Source: Achatina immaculata
Taxonomy: Eukaryota; Mollusca; Gastropoda; Stylommatophora; Achatinidae
Assembly: GCA_009760885.1 (NCBI GenBank)
Contig: CM019715.1
Location: forward strand, 21,844,003-21,908,002
Direction: 5' to 3'
Length of the DNA stretch: 64,000 nt
A program made the position numbers and the translations under genes. The notes under the pieces are model-generated. The model was given only the letters and a program-made list of their open reading frames with translations. It made no database searches and had not been told where the DNA came from. Position 1 is the first letter of the stretch. Every line of letters starts with the position of its first letter. Positions 1 to 13,000 of this stretch are shown here, in pieces.

Positions 1-278
1 TGCAAAAAAAATTGTGAGACTAAATTTAAATTATTGCGACCACGAACAGAATTCTGTGTTATAAGACCACAAAAAAGGGTACTGAAAACATTGTGGTATA
101 ATAGTAATAAATAATAATAATGACCTTATGAATAAATTTGGGTAAATTCGAGAAATATCCAGAAGTGCAAGAATACGTGTTAAAAATAACGCATGACATA
201 GTAGTCAGTATCTGATGATTGGATGATTTCTCATAGTACCAACTTCTGAACGAAATAATAACTCAGAAGTGTGCATTA
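1..278. other. No recognised feature
   Basis: AT-rich sequence upstream of the LINE-D relic. No exon, ORF with similarity or repeat was recognised. Confidence 0.5.
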
Positions 279-640
279 ATCATCATCAGCTGCCGTGCCG
301 ACTGGCGTTGGCTATTATGCTTTTCTAGAGTACACGATCCTTCATGCAGGCCATCAGCTCAGTTGGTGATACCCTATCACACCATCTCGTCAGACTGTCC
401 AGTATCATTTCTCTTGGTCTTCCTTTTGATCCTCTTCCTTCTATTTTTCCTGTCGTTACAATATTTTCAGTGCCTCCCTCCCTCTCCCCCACTCTTTCCA
501 TTGCATGTCCTACGAAAGTACATTGTCTCTCTTATTTGTTTGTTTGTTTTATTTGTTTGTATTTTTAACAAGATTTTTTTTTTGCCTCTCCAGTTCTTCT
601 CGTACATTCTCCATTAGTTATTTGTGCTGTCCAGGGAATT
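279..640 (-). mobile_element. LINE-D 3' fragment
   Basis: Read on the minus strand this matches the 3' end of the copy at 29690-29985, including the terminal coding motif around gccaacgccagtcg and the gatgat tail. Its arginine-rich GH-MRRG-type C-terminal region is degraded. 5'-truncated non-LTR retrotransposon. Confidence 0.6.
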
Positions 641-1275
641 CGCAACGTTAGCATTAGCACCAGTTAAAAAAAAGATTTTGAAACTTCACGCTCTAAAGCT
701 AAAGAAATAACAACTGGCCGTTCTGATGCACTCCCTGATTGAGTGAAATGAATTTGCAACATACCCCACTTCTTACCAGCCCAAATGCTCCATGAAAGCA
801 CGATAGTGAGCCTTGCAAACAGCCTTGTCGGAAAAAAATGATGACGCTATTGGAATGATGATGATTAAAATCGGTTAACATTATCTATGACTTTAATGGA
901 TCAGACATCAATACATATATAAACCCATGAAAATGTTTCAAATATTCTATTTTCTTTCATTCGACTGTCACTTTTACATATTGTTCTTTTTTTGGGTCAA
1001 ATAATTAATATTTAAATGAATCCACTTGATAAATAATTTTACATACGACTTTTCTCCTGGGGATAATTGATCCTGCTAATGGGATACCTTTCAAATAAAA
1101 CTTTATCACTTTCTTGGGACACGCCTAACCTTGGTTTGTCTAAGATGTCTATCACAAACGATTGGTAAGTGTTTCTAAGATGTCTGTCACAAAGGATTGA
1201 TAAGTGTTAAATGGTGCGAGTGAAACGAACAAAATCATTCAGATAACCTTCTTCCTTCTTGTCCATTTCTGGCAG
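641..1275. other. Intergenic/intronic, no recognised feature
   Basis: Contains only a two-copy ~33-bp repeat around 1137-1205 (ctaagatgtct-gtcacaaa-gattg-taagtgtt). No upstream exon was found. Confidence 0.5.
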
Positions 1276-1426
1276 TTGCTCTGTGTCCTGCCGGTTGGTT
1301 GACAATAGCCACAGGAGGGACTCCGGCACAAACATGTTTCAAGGTATTTTCAGGTCAGAGGGCCTTCTTTGACCAAGCAGCTACATATTGCATTAATCAA
1401 GGCGGATATTTGGCCAGAGACACCTC
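1276..1426 (+). CDS. Exon 1: CTLD A, N-terminal part
   Basis: The acceptor is tttctggcag and the donor gtaagtat. The exon starts with two bases of a split codon and ends in phase 2. It encodes [10 protein letters not shown], then TCFKVFSG, then AATYC and GGYLARDT, the usual first half of a CTLD with its first Cys pair. The exon that should precede it (phase-1 donor) is not recognisable in bases 1-1275, so the gene begins outside the window. Confidence 0.9.
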
Positions 1427-4001
1427 GTAAGTATATTACTGAAAAAGTGCAAAAAAATTCACGCAGTTTAAGAATCTCTTGTCTATGCTACGAGGGTTAG
1501 TAAAAAAAAAGTATCGACAATCTTGCTCTAAAATTCTAAAAGTAGTAGACAGTTGTATCGCAGATATGCTGTGTCCTCTCTCTTTAGATATACGTGCAAG
1601 GAGTACTTCAGTCATTTTGGAAATATGACGTTAGTAAAACAGATCCAAGATATCTGCTACCTTGAAAGTATGCATGAAGAAAGAACAGTATACACTTATT
1701 CGTTTCTTGGGTAATGAATATGAGAAACTTCAGATATTCATCACAAATTGAAGAGACTATGGGACAAATGTGTCGCTTCGGCAGGTACACGAATGACACA
1801 GGAGGTTTAAAAGTGGGGTGTTATATCTGACTGACGCGGCTCGCTACGGCTCCGCACACACTGACAATAACACTGAAGCGGAATGAATGATACAGGAAAA
1901 CCTGAAGGTAACAATCGATGAGATGGCTAGAGAACTGAAGATCAGTCGTGACTCGGCACACCACATTGTTCACGAAGTCTTGCAGTAACGAAAAGGTGAG
2001 TAACAAAAGAACTCACCCCCGATCTGAAGGAATGTCTTGAGGATGTTTGTGAAACTCTTACGACCTTCTGAAGCTGAAGATGACTTTCTATGATGCATAG
2101 TTAACTGAGACGAATGCTAGACACATTACTTACAGCCGAAGACAAAACTGAAGGAAGAAGAAGGTAATCCTGTCGTGCCTTAGAGGCACATAGGGATATG
2201 GTGTTAGTGCCCATATTTTCCTTGACCTGCCAGCACACTAGAGGGTGATATGGTCAGTAGCACGCCTGGCCGCCTTTCCTTCCCCAACTCCAGAAGAAGT
2301 CGGGTACCCATTTCTACAGCTGGGTTTTAGACACCAACAAAACTAGCCAGTAAGAAATGGTGACATTCTTCCTCGCCAGAACCAGAGAACTTGCGTATAG
2401 CCAGGTCGGCCGGAAAATTGATGTTCACGCTCTTCTGGGACTGTAAATCCTAATCCTGTAACACCACATGCCAATAAGAACCACTACCAACAGCGAAGCA
2501 TACTGTGATATGCTTGAGAGCCACTTGAAACCTGCTATGAGATCAAAACGTCGTGTTCTGCTCAACTCCTGATGTGTTGTTACAGCGTGATAACGCGCGG
2601 CCTCACACAATTCGTGCAACAGCTAAAAAAAAAAAAAACTACACCTCTGAGTGTCTTCCTCATCCTCCATATTCACCCTACCTCGCACCGTGTGATTATA
2701 ATATGTCACCGCTCAAAGTGAGAAGTTCAGTACGGACAATGAGATAAAATAGGCAGTGCATAGGTCAATCATATTTTTTCCTCGATGAATTCAGGTATTA
2801 GTAATATGATAGCAGACCTTCATTGAACGTGGCTGGGAATAAACTGAAAAGCGATAAGGGATTTTCAGTCATATTTGTTCATTTTATTCACATAAAAAAT
2901 GAAGGTTACGTTTTGCCTCACTCTCGTATAATAAATCACTACCGTTCTGGTAACCGGACCCAACAGTCACTTCTCGTTTTGGCTCATAGACTTATGACTT
3001 AGTCTGAGACTTTCAAGGATAGACTTGAATATGTCTCCTCCTAACAGTTCACATATAACGCCACTTTGAACTTAATCATTTTACAATAAGTGGCTTTTAA
3101 AAATGCATAAAGAACTTGCCTTCGCTGAAAAAAATTTTAACCGAGATTTGTATAATGTTAACATATGCCACGAGGGTAGATATTCTTCATTTTTTTTTTT
3201 TTTTTGGCGGGGGGGGGGGCACTTTTCTTCCACACACTTGTCTATTTTACAGCCAAATCGACTAGCGCTCAAGGGCAACGGGATTAGAACACAGCGCCTT
3301 TCGCTTGAGAATGAGTTCACTTTTGATTGGCCCATTTCCAGATTGGTTTTGACTTGGAGTCTTCTGTACAAAACAGCAAGGAAGAGAATGCATTGATGAA
3401 AAGAAGAAGAAAACAAACCAGATACTGATCTGAAAGGACGTAAATTTTAGGACCTACGTTTTAGGATCTACATTTTAGGACCTACGTTTTAGGACCTACG
3501 TACGTTCTCATCCTCTCTCAGTCATACTACACCCTTCCTTCAACTCGCATTCCAAATAGTTTATAAAATTTCTCATTATCTGCATTAAAGAATGGAAACA
3601 ATGCTGCGAATTTCACATTGTACGACACATGATGAATCAACAGGCAGTATCTCATGATAATTTTGATTTCGATGTTGCTGATCAGTCTAACAGCCGAGCT
3701 TGTGAATGCTGGTTGGCAAGGCGCTAGTCAGGAGCCGGTATGGCAGCCACATATGTAAAGTCTCTTTACTTTAGCACGTATGATTAGCAATTTGCCTAGT
3801 ATAGGTTTAAGTCAGTTTCGTTTGTTTCTGTATACCTGGCACTATTACCAGTGGAAGTCAGTGGAGAACTGGGATAGTAAAAAGTGAAGGGAATTAACCC
3901 CGAAAAATATGTATGTAAGAGTGAAGAGAAACCCACCATTTAAAATTAGAGATCTTTTCAGACGTATCGCAGTTCGCTTTGATTTCATCAAACAGGAGTT
4001 T

Positions 4002-4057
<56 letters not shown>

Positions 4058-7000
4058 CCATTAAAGCAATGTACGTTTCAGGTCACCCAAGGGTATCATC
4101 AAATCCTCTCCTATATATTAAATCATCATCCAAAAGTCTTTACAGCAACGTCAGTGTTTATATGTGTAGATTCCTTCTTACATTTCTGAACATAGGTAAA
4201 GTGAAGGTAACCTTGTCATGCTTTAGAGGCACATAGGGATATGGTGTTGGTGTCCATATTTTCCTTGACCTGTCAGCACATTAGAGGGTGATATAGTCAG
4301 TATAACGCCTGGCCGCCTTTCCTTCGCCAACTCCAGAAGAAGTCGGGTACCCAAAATTTTCAGCTGCTTGACTGGGGTGCCTCCGGCCGGATTCGAACCC
4401 CCGACCTTCTCCAAAAGAGACCAGCGCACTAACCACTTTGCCACTCAGACACCCTAAATAAATAATAGCAGTATCAAAACATTTTCTTTATCAACACATT
4501 TGTAATAACTAATTGTGTTAATTTGAAGCCATCTTTCACTAAAGTGCACTCTAGTAATTTTTATCAGTGTTTATCTGAATCTTACAACATCGTTTGCTCT
4601 AGAAAAAAGGGGGTGGATTCTCAAGTCAGATAATCAATGTTCAGACATTCTTCTTCTTCTTCTTCTCTTCTTCTTTATTATTGAATCAAAACAAGCGGAG
4701 AGATATATGTGAAATCATTGTTTGCAGACTGAATTTATCCCAAATTTTATTATCAGGGCAACCAGACCATGGATCAAAGTTAGATAGAAATTGTGAATTT
4801 AGATATGAAAGATGGCAAGAAACTCTGTATCCTAGAAAGCCAAGTAATTACACAGCATGTCAAATCACTGGAAATCACCACCCATTAGAAACAGTTCAGC
4901 AGTTTAATAAATAAATAAATAAACAAGCAAAACAAACTATTCAACTTATATAATGCATACAGTCTTACTTATTTCCAAACTTTTCGGTGGCTCAATAAAA
5001 GATTAATTCTGAATACGCACTATTTATTTTATTTTTTTTATGATTAATTCTGAGCATGCACTATTTATTTGTTTATATGATTAATTGTGAATATGCATTA
5101 TTTATTTGTGTTTATGATTATTTTATGGGGAGGGAAAGAAAGCCCCTGAACATGCAGAATAACTGAATGTTGAGCACACTAGAGAGTCTTGTCCTGTCTT
5201 GTCTTCTGTCTCCTTGTAACTGGGAGCTGGTGTTCGTTGCAGCCGATGCTGTGAAGATGTTTCGGGCACAGCATCGTATCGGCGTGGGAGCGGGGTTATG
5301 GCGGCTATCTTTTCATTCCCGGAGTACAGCTAAAAAGCAGTGGGTGCGCAATGCTTCTTGAGCAGACTCCACCACCATGGGGACTATGGCGATCCCTGTC
5401 TCCGTTAGCCAGGCTAGGACTGTGGGGGGGGGGGGTTACCACGAAGAGGTGGGGCAGGGTCTTGGTCAGCTATGGTTCGCTAACCCCGACGCTGGCGTAT
5501 CAGCTATGGGTCGCTGATTTGCCTCAAAGGACAGACGTCTTCACACCCGCACACTAGAGAGAGAAGCATACATAAATGTTGGTACATAAAGAAAAACATG
5601 AAAATCTCTCTCTCTCTCTCCCTCCCTCTCTCTCTCTCTCTCTCTTTCACCCACGCACGCATGCACACACAAATAAGCCACTTGAATGTAGGACTCTACT
5701 TAAACTACAAGCCGTTAAGAAGAAAAAAATTAGAACAAAAACATTTATCAGGTGGAATTACATACAATTTTCAGTTCCGATTTTCCTGGTACATCTGATC
5801 TGCTACAGCTTTTCTGCAGGTTTTTTTTTTCTTTTAAAAATGAAATTAAAAAAAAAAAAGGCTTCCACTCAGTTGGTAAAAATGTTGCGGCTAATAATGT
5901 TATAATTCAATGTAGAAAGATTTTTACGAAACAATTTTGTATTCATAATTGAAATGCTTGTTTGTTAGCTGTTTATGTTACTACTGTTGCCAGTACATGT
6001 TTATGAGTTATAGTATTACAGAAAGACATTACTGAAGATTCTTTGTTGTCGTACACGGGATGTGGTCCGGGGGGGGGGGGGGGAAGGGGTGACACCATGA
6101 GTTATGACACTGGGTAATACCATGAATTATGACACTGGGTAATACCATGAGTTATGACATTGGGTAATACCATGAGTTATGACAATGGATAATACCATGC
6201 GTTATGACACTGGGTAACATCATGAGTTATGACACTGGGTAACATCATGAGTTATGACACTGGGTGACATCACGAGTTATGACACTGGGTAACATCACGA
6301 GTTATGACACTGGGTAACATCACGAGTTATGACACTGGGTAACATCACGAGTTATGACACTGGGTAACATCATGAGTTATGACACTGGGTGACACCATGA
6401 GTTACAGAATGGGTAACATCATTAGTTATGACACTGGGTGACACCATGAGTTATGACACTGGGTGACATCATGAGTTATGACAATGGGTGACACCATGAG
6501 TTATGACACTGGGTAACATCACGAGTTATGACACTGGGTGACACCATGAGTTACAGAATGGGTGACATCATTAGTTATGACACTGGGTGACACCATGAGT
6601 TATGACACTGGGTGACATCATGAGTTATGACACTGGGTGACACCATGAGTTATGACACTGGGTGACACCATGAGTTATGACACTGGGTGACACCATGAGT
6701 TATGACACTGGGTGACACCATGAGTTATGACACTGGGTGACACCATGAGTTATGACACTGGGTGACACCATGAGTTATGACACTGGGTGACACCAACCCC
6801 CAGTGACACCACTGATGAATATTATTATTTTTATTCCCCCCCCCCCACTTCCAAGACAAAACATTCACTCAAGTCTACAGTCAAATGTAGCAAGTGAATC
6901 TCAGTCCAGTACTCATCCAAATCATTTCTGGATTGGCTTAACAGGTTGGTTACTTTTTCCTAAAATATTTTCTTTTCATCTCTTCATGAATATATAATCA

Positions 7001-10000
7001 TCAGCATAAATATTTACTGCATTTATTGTTTCATTTCAGATTAATTTTTTTTAAAATGTGCAATAGGATCATACATTTTTTTTTTAATGTTCTTAATCAG
7101 ATCACAAGCAGGACTACTACCAGCATCAGTTGTCCACGTCTGTTATTCTAGAGTTTTTTCTTTTCTGTCAGTCAGTCAGTCAGCCGCATATCACTTGCGG
7201 AACTTTGCCTTCTTAACAGTTTTCCTGTAGGCCTCTCGGTTGTAAGCAAGATGGCCTGCTGCTGATGCATCCATTTGCAGAATATCAACGATGTCTTGCA
7301 GCCACCTTCACCTTGGTCTTCCTCTCTTTCTTTTTCCCATTGTGTACCCTTCCAAGACAGTCTTCTGTAAATTCTCATGATGTTTAATGTGTCCAAAATA
7401 GTTAATTCTGTTCTGTATATAAATGATATTTGTCATTCTTTTTGTCCTAGTCAAATAGTTACTGTACAATTCACATTTATAATATAAATAATTATCATTG
7501 TCTGCCTTAAGTTTCATCATGCAGTGTCCAAGGGATTTTGCTTGTGGTGTTTAATGGTCAGGATTTTTTGTTGTTGTTTTGTTAAGAAATCGTTATTCTT
7601 TGTTATTCTTGCCCTCATACTTCTTCAGAAAGATGATACAAAGCTGGAAGAATATGTAAACTGACACTCTGGTGAAATGTGAGGCAGAATGGGAATAAAA
7701 TTGTGCATCATTTGTTTAATAAATGTGAATTTTTTTTTCATTTGTGTGATGCAGTATATTAATCACCCTTTGCTAAGCAAGATAAAAGTTTTGGAAGCTA
7801 AAGTCATGTTATAGTATTATATATATTATATTTATTATATCTTTTAATAGCTATGCGGTCTCAAATGTTAGGGTTATTTTGAATTCTGGTAGATTTTAAA
7901 AATAATGTTCACCAAACCTTGATCACTGTAGTAGGAAATGTTCCATTTATTTTGCTCAGTCATGTTTATTGTTGTTTCTGTTGATTAGGCTCAGGTGTGT
8001 GTGTTGTTTCTGTTGATTAGGCTCAGGTGTGTGTGTTGTTTCTGTTGATTAGGCTGAAATGTGTGTGTTGTTTCTGTTGATTAGGCTCAGGTGTGTGTGT
8101 TGTTTCTGTTGATTAGGCTCAGGTGTGTGTGTTGTTTCTGTTGATTAGGCTCAGGTGTGTATGTTGTTTCTGTTGATTAGGCTCAGGTGTGTATGTTGTT
8201 TCTGTTGATTAGGCTCAGGTGTGTATGTTGTTTCTGTTGATTAGGCTCAGGTGTGTATGTTGTTTCTGTTGATTAGGCTCAGGTGTGTGTTGTTTCTGTT
8301 GATTAGGCTCAGGTGTGTATGTTGTTTCTGTTGATTAGGCTCAGGTGTGTATGTTGTTTCTGTTGATTAGGCTCAGGTGTGTGTGTTGTTTCTGTTGATT
8401 AGGCTCAGGTGTGTGTTGTTTCTGTTGATTAGGCTCAGGTGTGTATGTTGTTTCTGTTGATTAGGCTCAGGTGTGTGTGTTGTTTCTGTTGATTAGGCTC
8501 AGGTGTGTGTGTTGTTTCTGTTGATTAGGCTCAGGTGTGTGTGTTGTTTCTGTTGATTAGGCTCAGGTGTGTGTGTTGTTTCTGTTGATTAGGCTCAGGT
8601 GTGTGTGTTGTTTCTGTTGATTAGGCTCAGGTGTGTATGTTTTTCTGTTGATTAGGCTCAGGTGTGTGTGTTGTTTCTGTTGATTAGGCTCAGGTGTGTA
8701 TGTTGTTTCTGTTGATTAGGCTCAGGTGTGTATGTTGTTTCTGTTGATTAGGCTCAGGTGTGTGTTGAAAGGTTTGTCCGCAGTCTAAATATGAAGGTTT
8801 AGTAATTTTTCTTTCTGCTGATATTGTATAACTCATGATTTGGATCAGGTCCTTCTTCTGTGGTTTAAGATGGCCGCAGTATCCATCATTACTGTTCATT
8901 ATCAGATATACATTAGAATTTCATCTCCCAGTACGGGATATTAGCAGTGAAGTGGGGTGGGGGATGGAAGAAGAGAACAGATGGACAAAAAAATTACTTT
9001 TAAAAAAAAATGAAATATGTCACATTAAAATGTGTTATTCATTTATCAACATGCATGTAACAGAAGTGTATGTAGTTTAAAAAAAAATCCATGACTGTTG
9101 TCCTGTGAATAGACAACAACATAAACAATGGAGGCTGGATGTGGGTCGGAGGGTCGGCACTGGGAAGCTATCAAGCGTTTGCCAGCAGTTCCTACCGTAA
9201 CTCTCCTAACAAAAAAGACTGCTTTTATGTTAACGCAGGTAAGAGCAAATAGTAAACAGTAAGTGTGTTTTATCAGGATAATTTTGCTTATGTGACTTCA
9301 CATTTTGTCTTGTTTAGTATGTTTTCTTATTTACACAGATCATAGAAAATAAAATTTGGTTCCTTTTGGTAAAAAATGCACAGCTGCAGGAGAGAACTGA
9401 TTTGCTGCAGATGGACATGCTGTCACTCTTTGCTTTTGAGTTTTGTCTTTTACCTGTAAATATTGGAAAATGGATGAAATAAACGTTTGAAGAATTGAGT
9501 CTCCTACCTTTTAGAAGTGAATGTAATTAATTGTATAATTAATAAAACATATAAAATATCAGAAAAGTTGACCTCACACAAGCTTTCTTGTATTTAAATG
9601 TGCTTATTCTTGTTACTAAAAATGCACAAGCACCAAATAAAGACAGAGGATGGTCTCAGTGAGAAATCAAGAAGGTCAATGAGTTATGCTTTTTTTTCAC
9701 TATTATATACAACACTATGTGTCAGAGTCTCCTGTTCTTTCAAACTCCATGAGAAATTAACAATGTTTGCTCAAATCATCAAATGTCAACATTTATCTAT
9801 CCATATAGATATATACAACAGTATGATGACACTGATGGATTGAACAGACATCGTTAATTCTTCACGGAGACAGGAGACTTTGACATACAGTGTTACATAA
9901 AATCTCCATATAGGATGAAAATTAATACCAGAAATGTATACTTCAGGGGCAGAAGAAGAATTGTAAATTGACATAAAATTGGCCTCATTAGTTGCCTTCT

Positions 10001-13000
10001 CAGAAAAGTATATTAAAGAGGAGAATGAATTTGTCCAGATTGCAGTGCTTATGATTCTAACAGAGTCAATATTTACTTTGTAACATCTAGTATTGGGACA
10101 AGAGAAGTTGAAGAAGTAGAACACTTCAAATGCCATGGAAGCTTAATTTCAGCATACAGCAATACCGAGAGGGAAATATCCACAAGAACAGGAGAGGCGT
10201 CTCGGGCTTTTAACAAATTAGCAAATATATGGAGATCTCCCATTCTCTGTATGGACCTTAAGATCAGAATGTATGCTCTATTCTGCTATATGCAGCCGAA
10301 GCATGGAGAACCAGTTGGAGAATCAAAAGCAGACTGAGAGGATATGAAGGAAGATGCCCTAGAAGAATTCTAAGAATATACTAGGAAGAGTGCATGACAA
10401 ATGAGGCAATAACCAAATGAACGAGCATTGATAACATTACTAAAGAGGTCAAAAGACAAAGATGGAAATGGCAGTGTGACTTAATATGAATGGAAAAAGC
10501 AAGATGATCCCCTGTATCATCCTGACTTGGACATCTCAAGGAAATAGAAAGAGTGGGCTATTAGGAACATGGAGACTCACAATACAGCAAGAACTAAAGG
10601 AAGTAACAAAGACATGGTTTGAGGCATCCTGGCTTGCTCAAGACAAGACTGACTGGGGAACCTTTGTTGATGCCTGTACTGGGAGTACAGAAGGACCGAT
10701 GATCTAGTATCTCTTCTCACATCCTTTGTTTGTTGTTGGTATCTAATGACTTTGCAAGTCAAAATGTCATTACTTTGTATTGCTACTTAGTAGAAGTTAA
10801 GTAGAACTATTTTTAATTTTGATGTTTTCCCATATCTTCACTGCAGCAGACTGGTTATTAATACATTCACAGTTTAGAAACAGTTGCTTTTTGTGATGAG
10901 TTCTCGAAAGCAGAATCAACCAATGAGTAAAACATTTTTTGTTTATGTAGTTAATATTGATGAAAAGTTTTAGGATTACTAATTCTGTATATAATAAGGC
11001 AGCTGAAATATTTATCAGTTAGGAAAAATTAGAAGAGGTGGGGAGTTTTGAATATCTTGGATCATTACTAACTAATAATGGAGATACAATGAGGGAAATT
11101 AAAAGGAAGACACCTATCGCTATTCAAAAAGTAAAACAACTAAAGAATCTGTGGAGAGGAACAGACAGAACAAGATTTTTAAGGGCATGCATCTTTCCCC
11201 ATTGCTACATATGCCTGTGAGACCTGGACACTTAATAAATCAGCTGAGAAACACATAAATGCCTTTGAATGTAAATGCTACAGAAGAGTTCTTCAGATAT
11301 CATGGACACAAAAAAGAACAAATTATATACATACTACAAGAACTTAATATTGAAGAAGGCTGGCTAGTAAAGAGGATTAAAGAGAGAAAAGTTAAATATT
11401 TTGGACATATTAAACGTCATGAGAATTTAGATAAGACCATCTTGGAAGGGTATATAATGGGAAAAAGAAAGAGGAAGACCAAAGCAAAGATGGCTGCAAG
11501 ACATCATTGATAATCTGCAAATGGATGCGTCAGCAGCAGGGCATCTGGCTTACAACTGAGAGACCTACAGGAGACCTGTTAGGGAGACAAAGTTCCGCAA
11601 GGGACATGCAAATGACTGACTGACTGATTCTGTATATTACTTCATTTCAGGAGACAGTAATATGAAGTGGCAGAAAACTGATAGCTGTAATCAGTCATAC
11701 TCCTTCATATGTCAGCGAGATTTTGCTGCTGCAGCTCTGGTCTCAACCACACCACGTAAGTGAATATTGTTCACCCATACATTCTAAATGTAAATATTTC
11801 TGTTGGGAGAAATCTGTCCTTGTGTCAGTTGTGCCCCTTGGGTGTCAGATGGTGAAACAACCTCTAGATATAGAAGTCAGCTATGAATATTTGCAGTATG
11901 CTCAAATAACGTGAATATTTGAATAAACAGTATTTCAGAGAATATTTTACTGCATTCCATATCTCAATGTATGCTACAAATTTTTCCAGTGATTGTCTCA
12001 CATACTACAAGTAATCATTGAATTTCTCACTACATTCAGCAAACATCTCAATGTATTTATTGCTACATTCTATATGTAAATATCTGAAGAAAATAAATAA
12101 AATTATCTCCATTAAGTCTTGGCTTATTTAAATTAAAATAAATCTGAATGATATAAAGTTTGTAGTTATACCTTCAATATCCAGTTTTTAAAAAGCAGTG
12201 TCACATCAGAGAATTTAAATTTGAGACCACCATAGGACATAAAAAGTGTCTTATTTTTACTAATTTGAAATTCCAGTGATTTCCATTTTCACACTGCTTA
12301 TCTAAGAAGACACTAACAAAGAGTCATAACATCCACATTTATTTGTCTTTTTTTCTTGAAAGTTTTATTTGGCAAAGGTTAGGAAAGGTATCTGTCATAT
12401 TAGAATATATGTTCATGTGTCACATTAGAATACAAATAAGATTTTCTTTGGAACTGAATAAAGCCTGTCCAATGATAACATTTTCAATGTTCCTGCTAGA
12501 AGAGAGTTTCACATGCTGTATTTGAAACTCTCACGGTGTGTATCAAGATCTTTCAATGAATTTCTAGCACTGGCTTTGAACTTTACACAGCTCACACAAG
12601 GGACCTGGCCAGGCCCTAGCCTTCTACAAGAGAAGCTCTACCGTGATGCTGAAAACCTGAGATGAACTGCCACATTTGTGAGAGAGAGAAATTAGTGTTG
12701 ATATCTGACCAAGCAATGAAGAAGAATAAGACTTTGATCTTGAACTTGCTACTGTCTCTTTAAATTAAAAAAAAAATATTAGAGGTTATTTATATTACAC
12801 AAATCATGATCTGACTGTGTATATTCTGATTTTCTTTGTGCTCCAGGGAACAACTTTAATTTTTGTTTCTTTGTTTGGTGTAACCATTTTTAATAGCTTC
12901 ATTGCTTTTTAACTTACAGAAATACGTTTTAAAAAAATTCTCTATTTTTTAAAAACATTTAAAGTTGTCTGTGGCTTCAAAATCATATAATTCAGTTAGG

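Noticed and set aside
4223..4444. Possible functional tRNA gene (antisense B box and A box)
   Set aside because: Head is degenerate, continuous with a SINE body and repeated at several loci: a SINE, not a tRNA gene.
6088..8766. Regular spaced repeats suggesting a CRISPR-like array
   Set aside because: Units are head-to-tail without unique spacers, in a eukaryotic intron: minisatellites.
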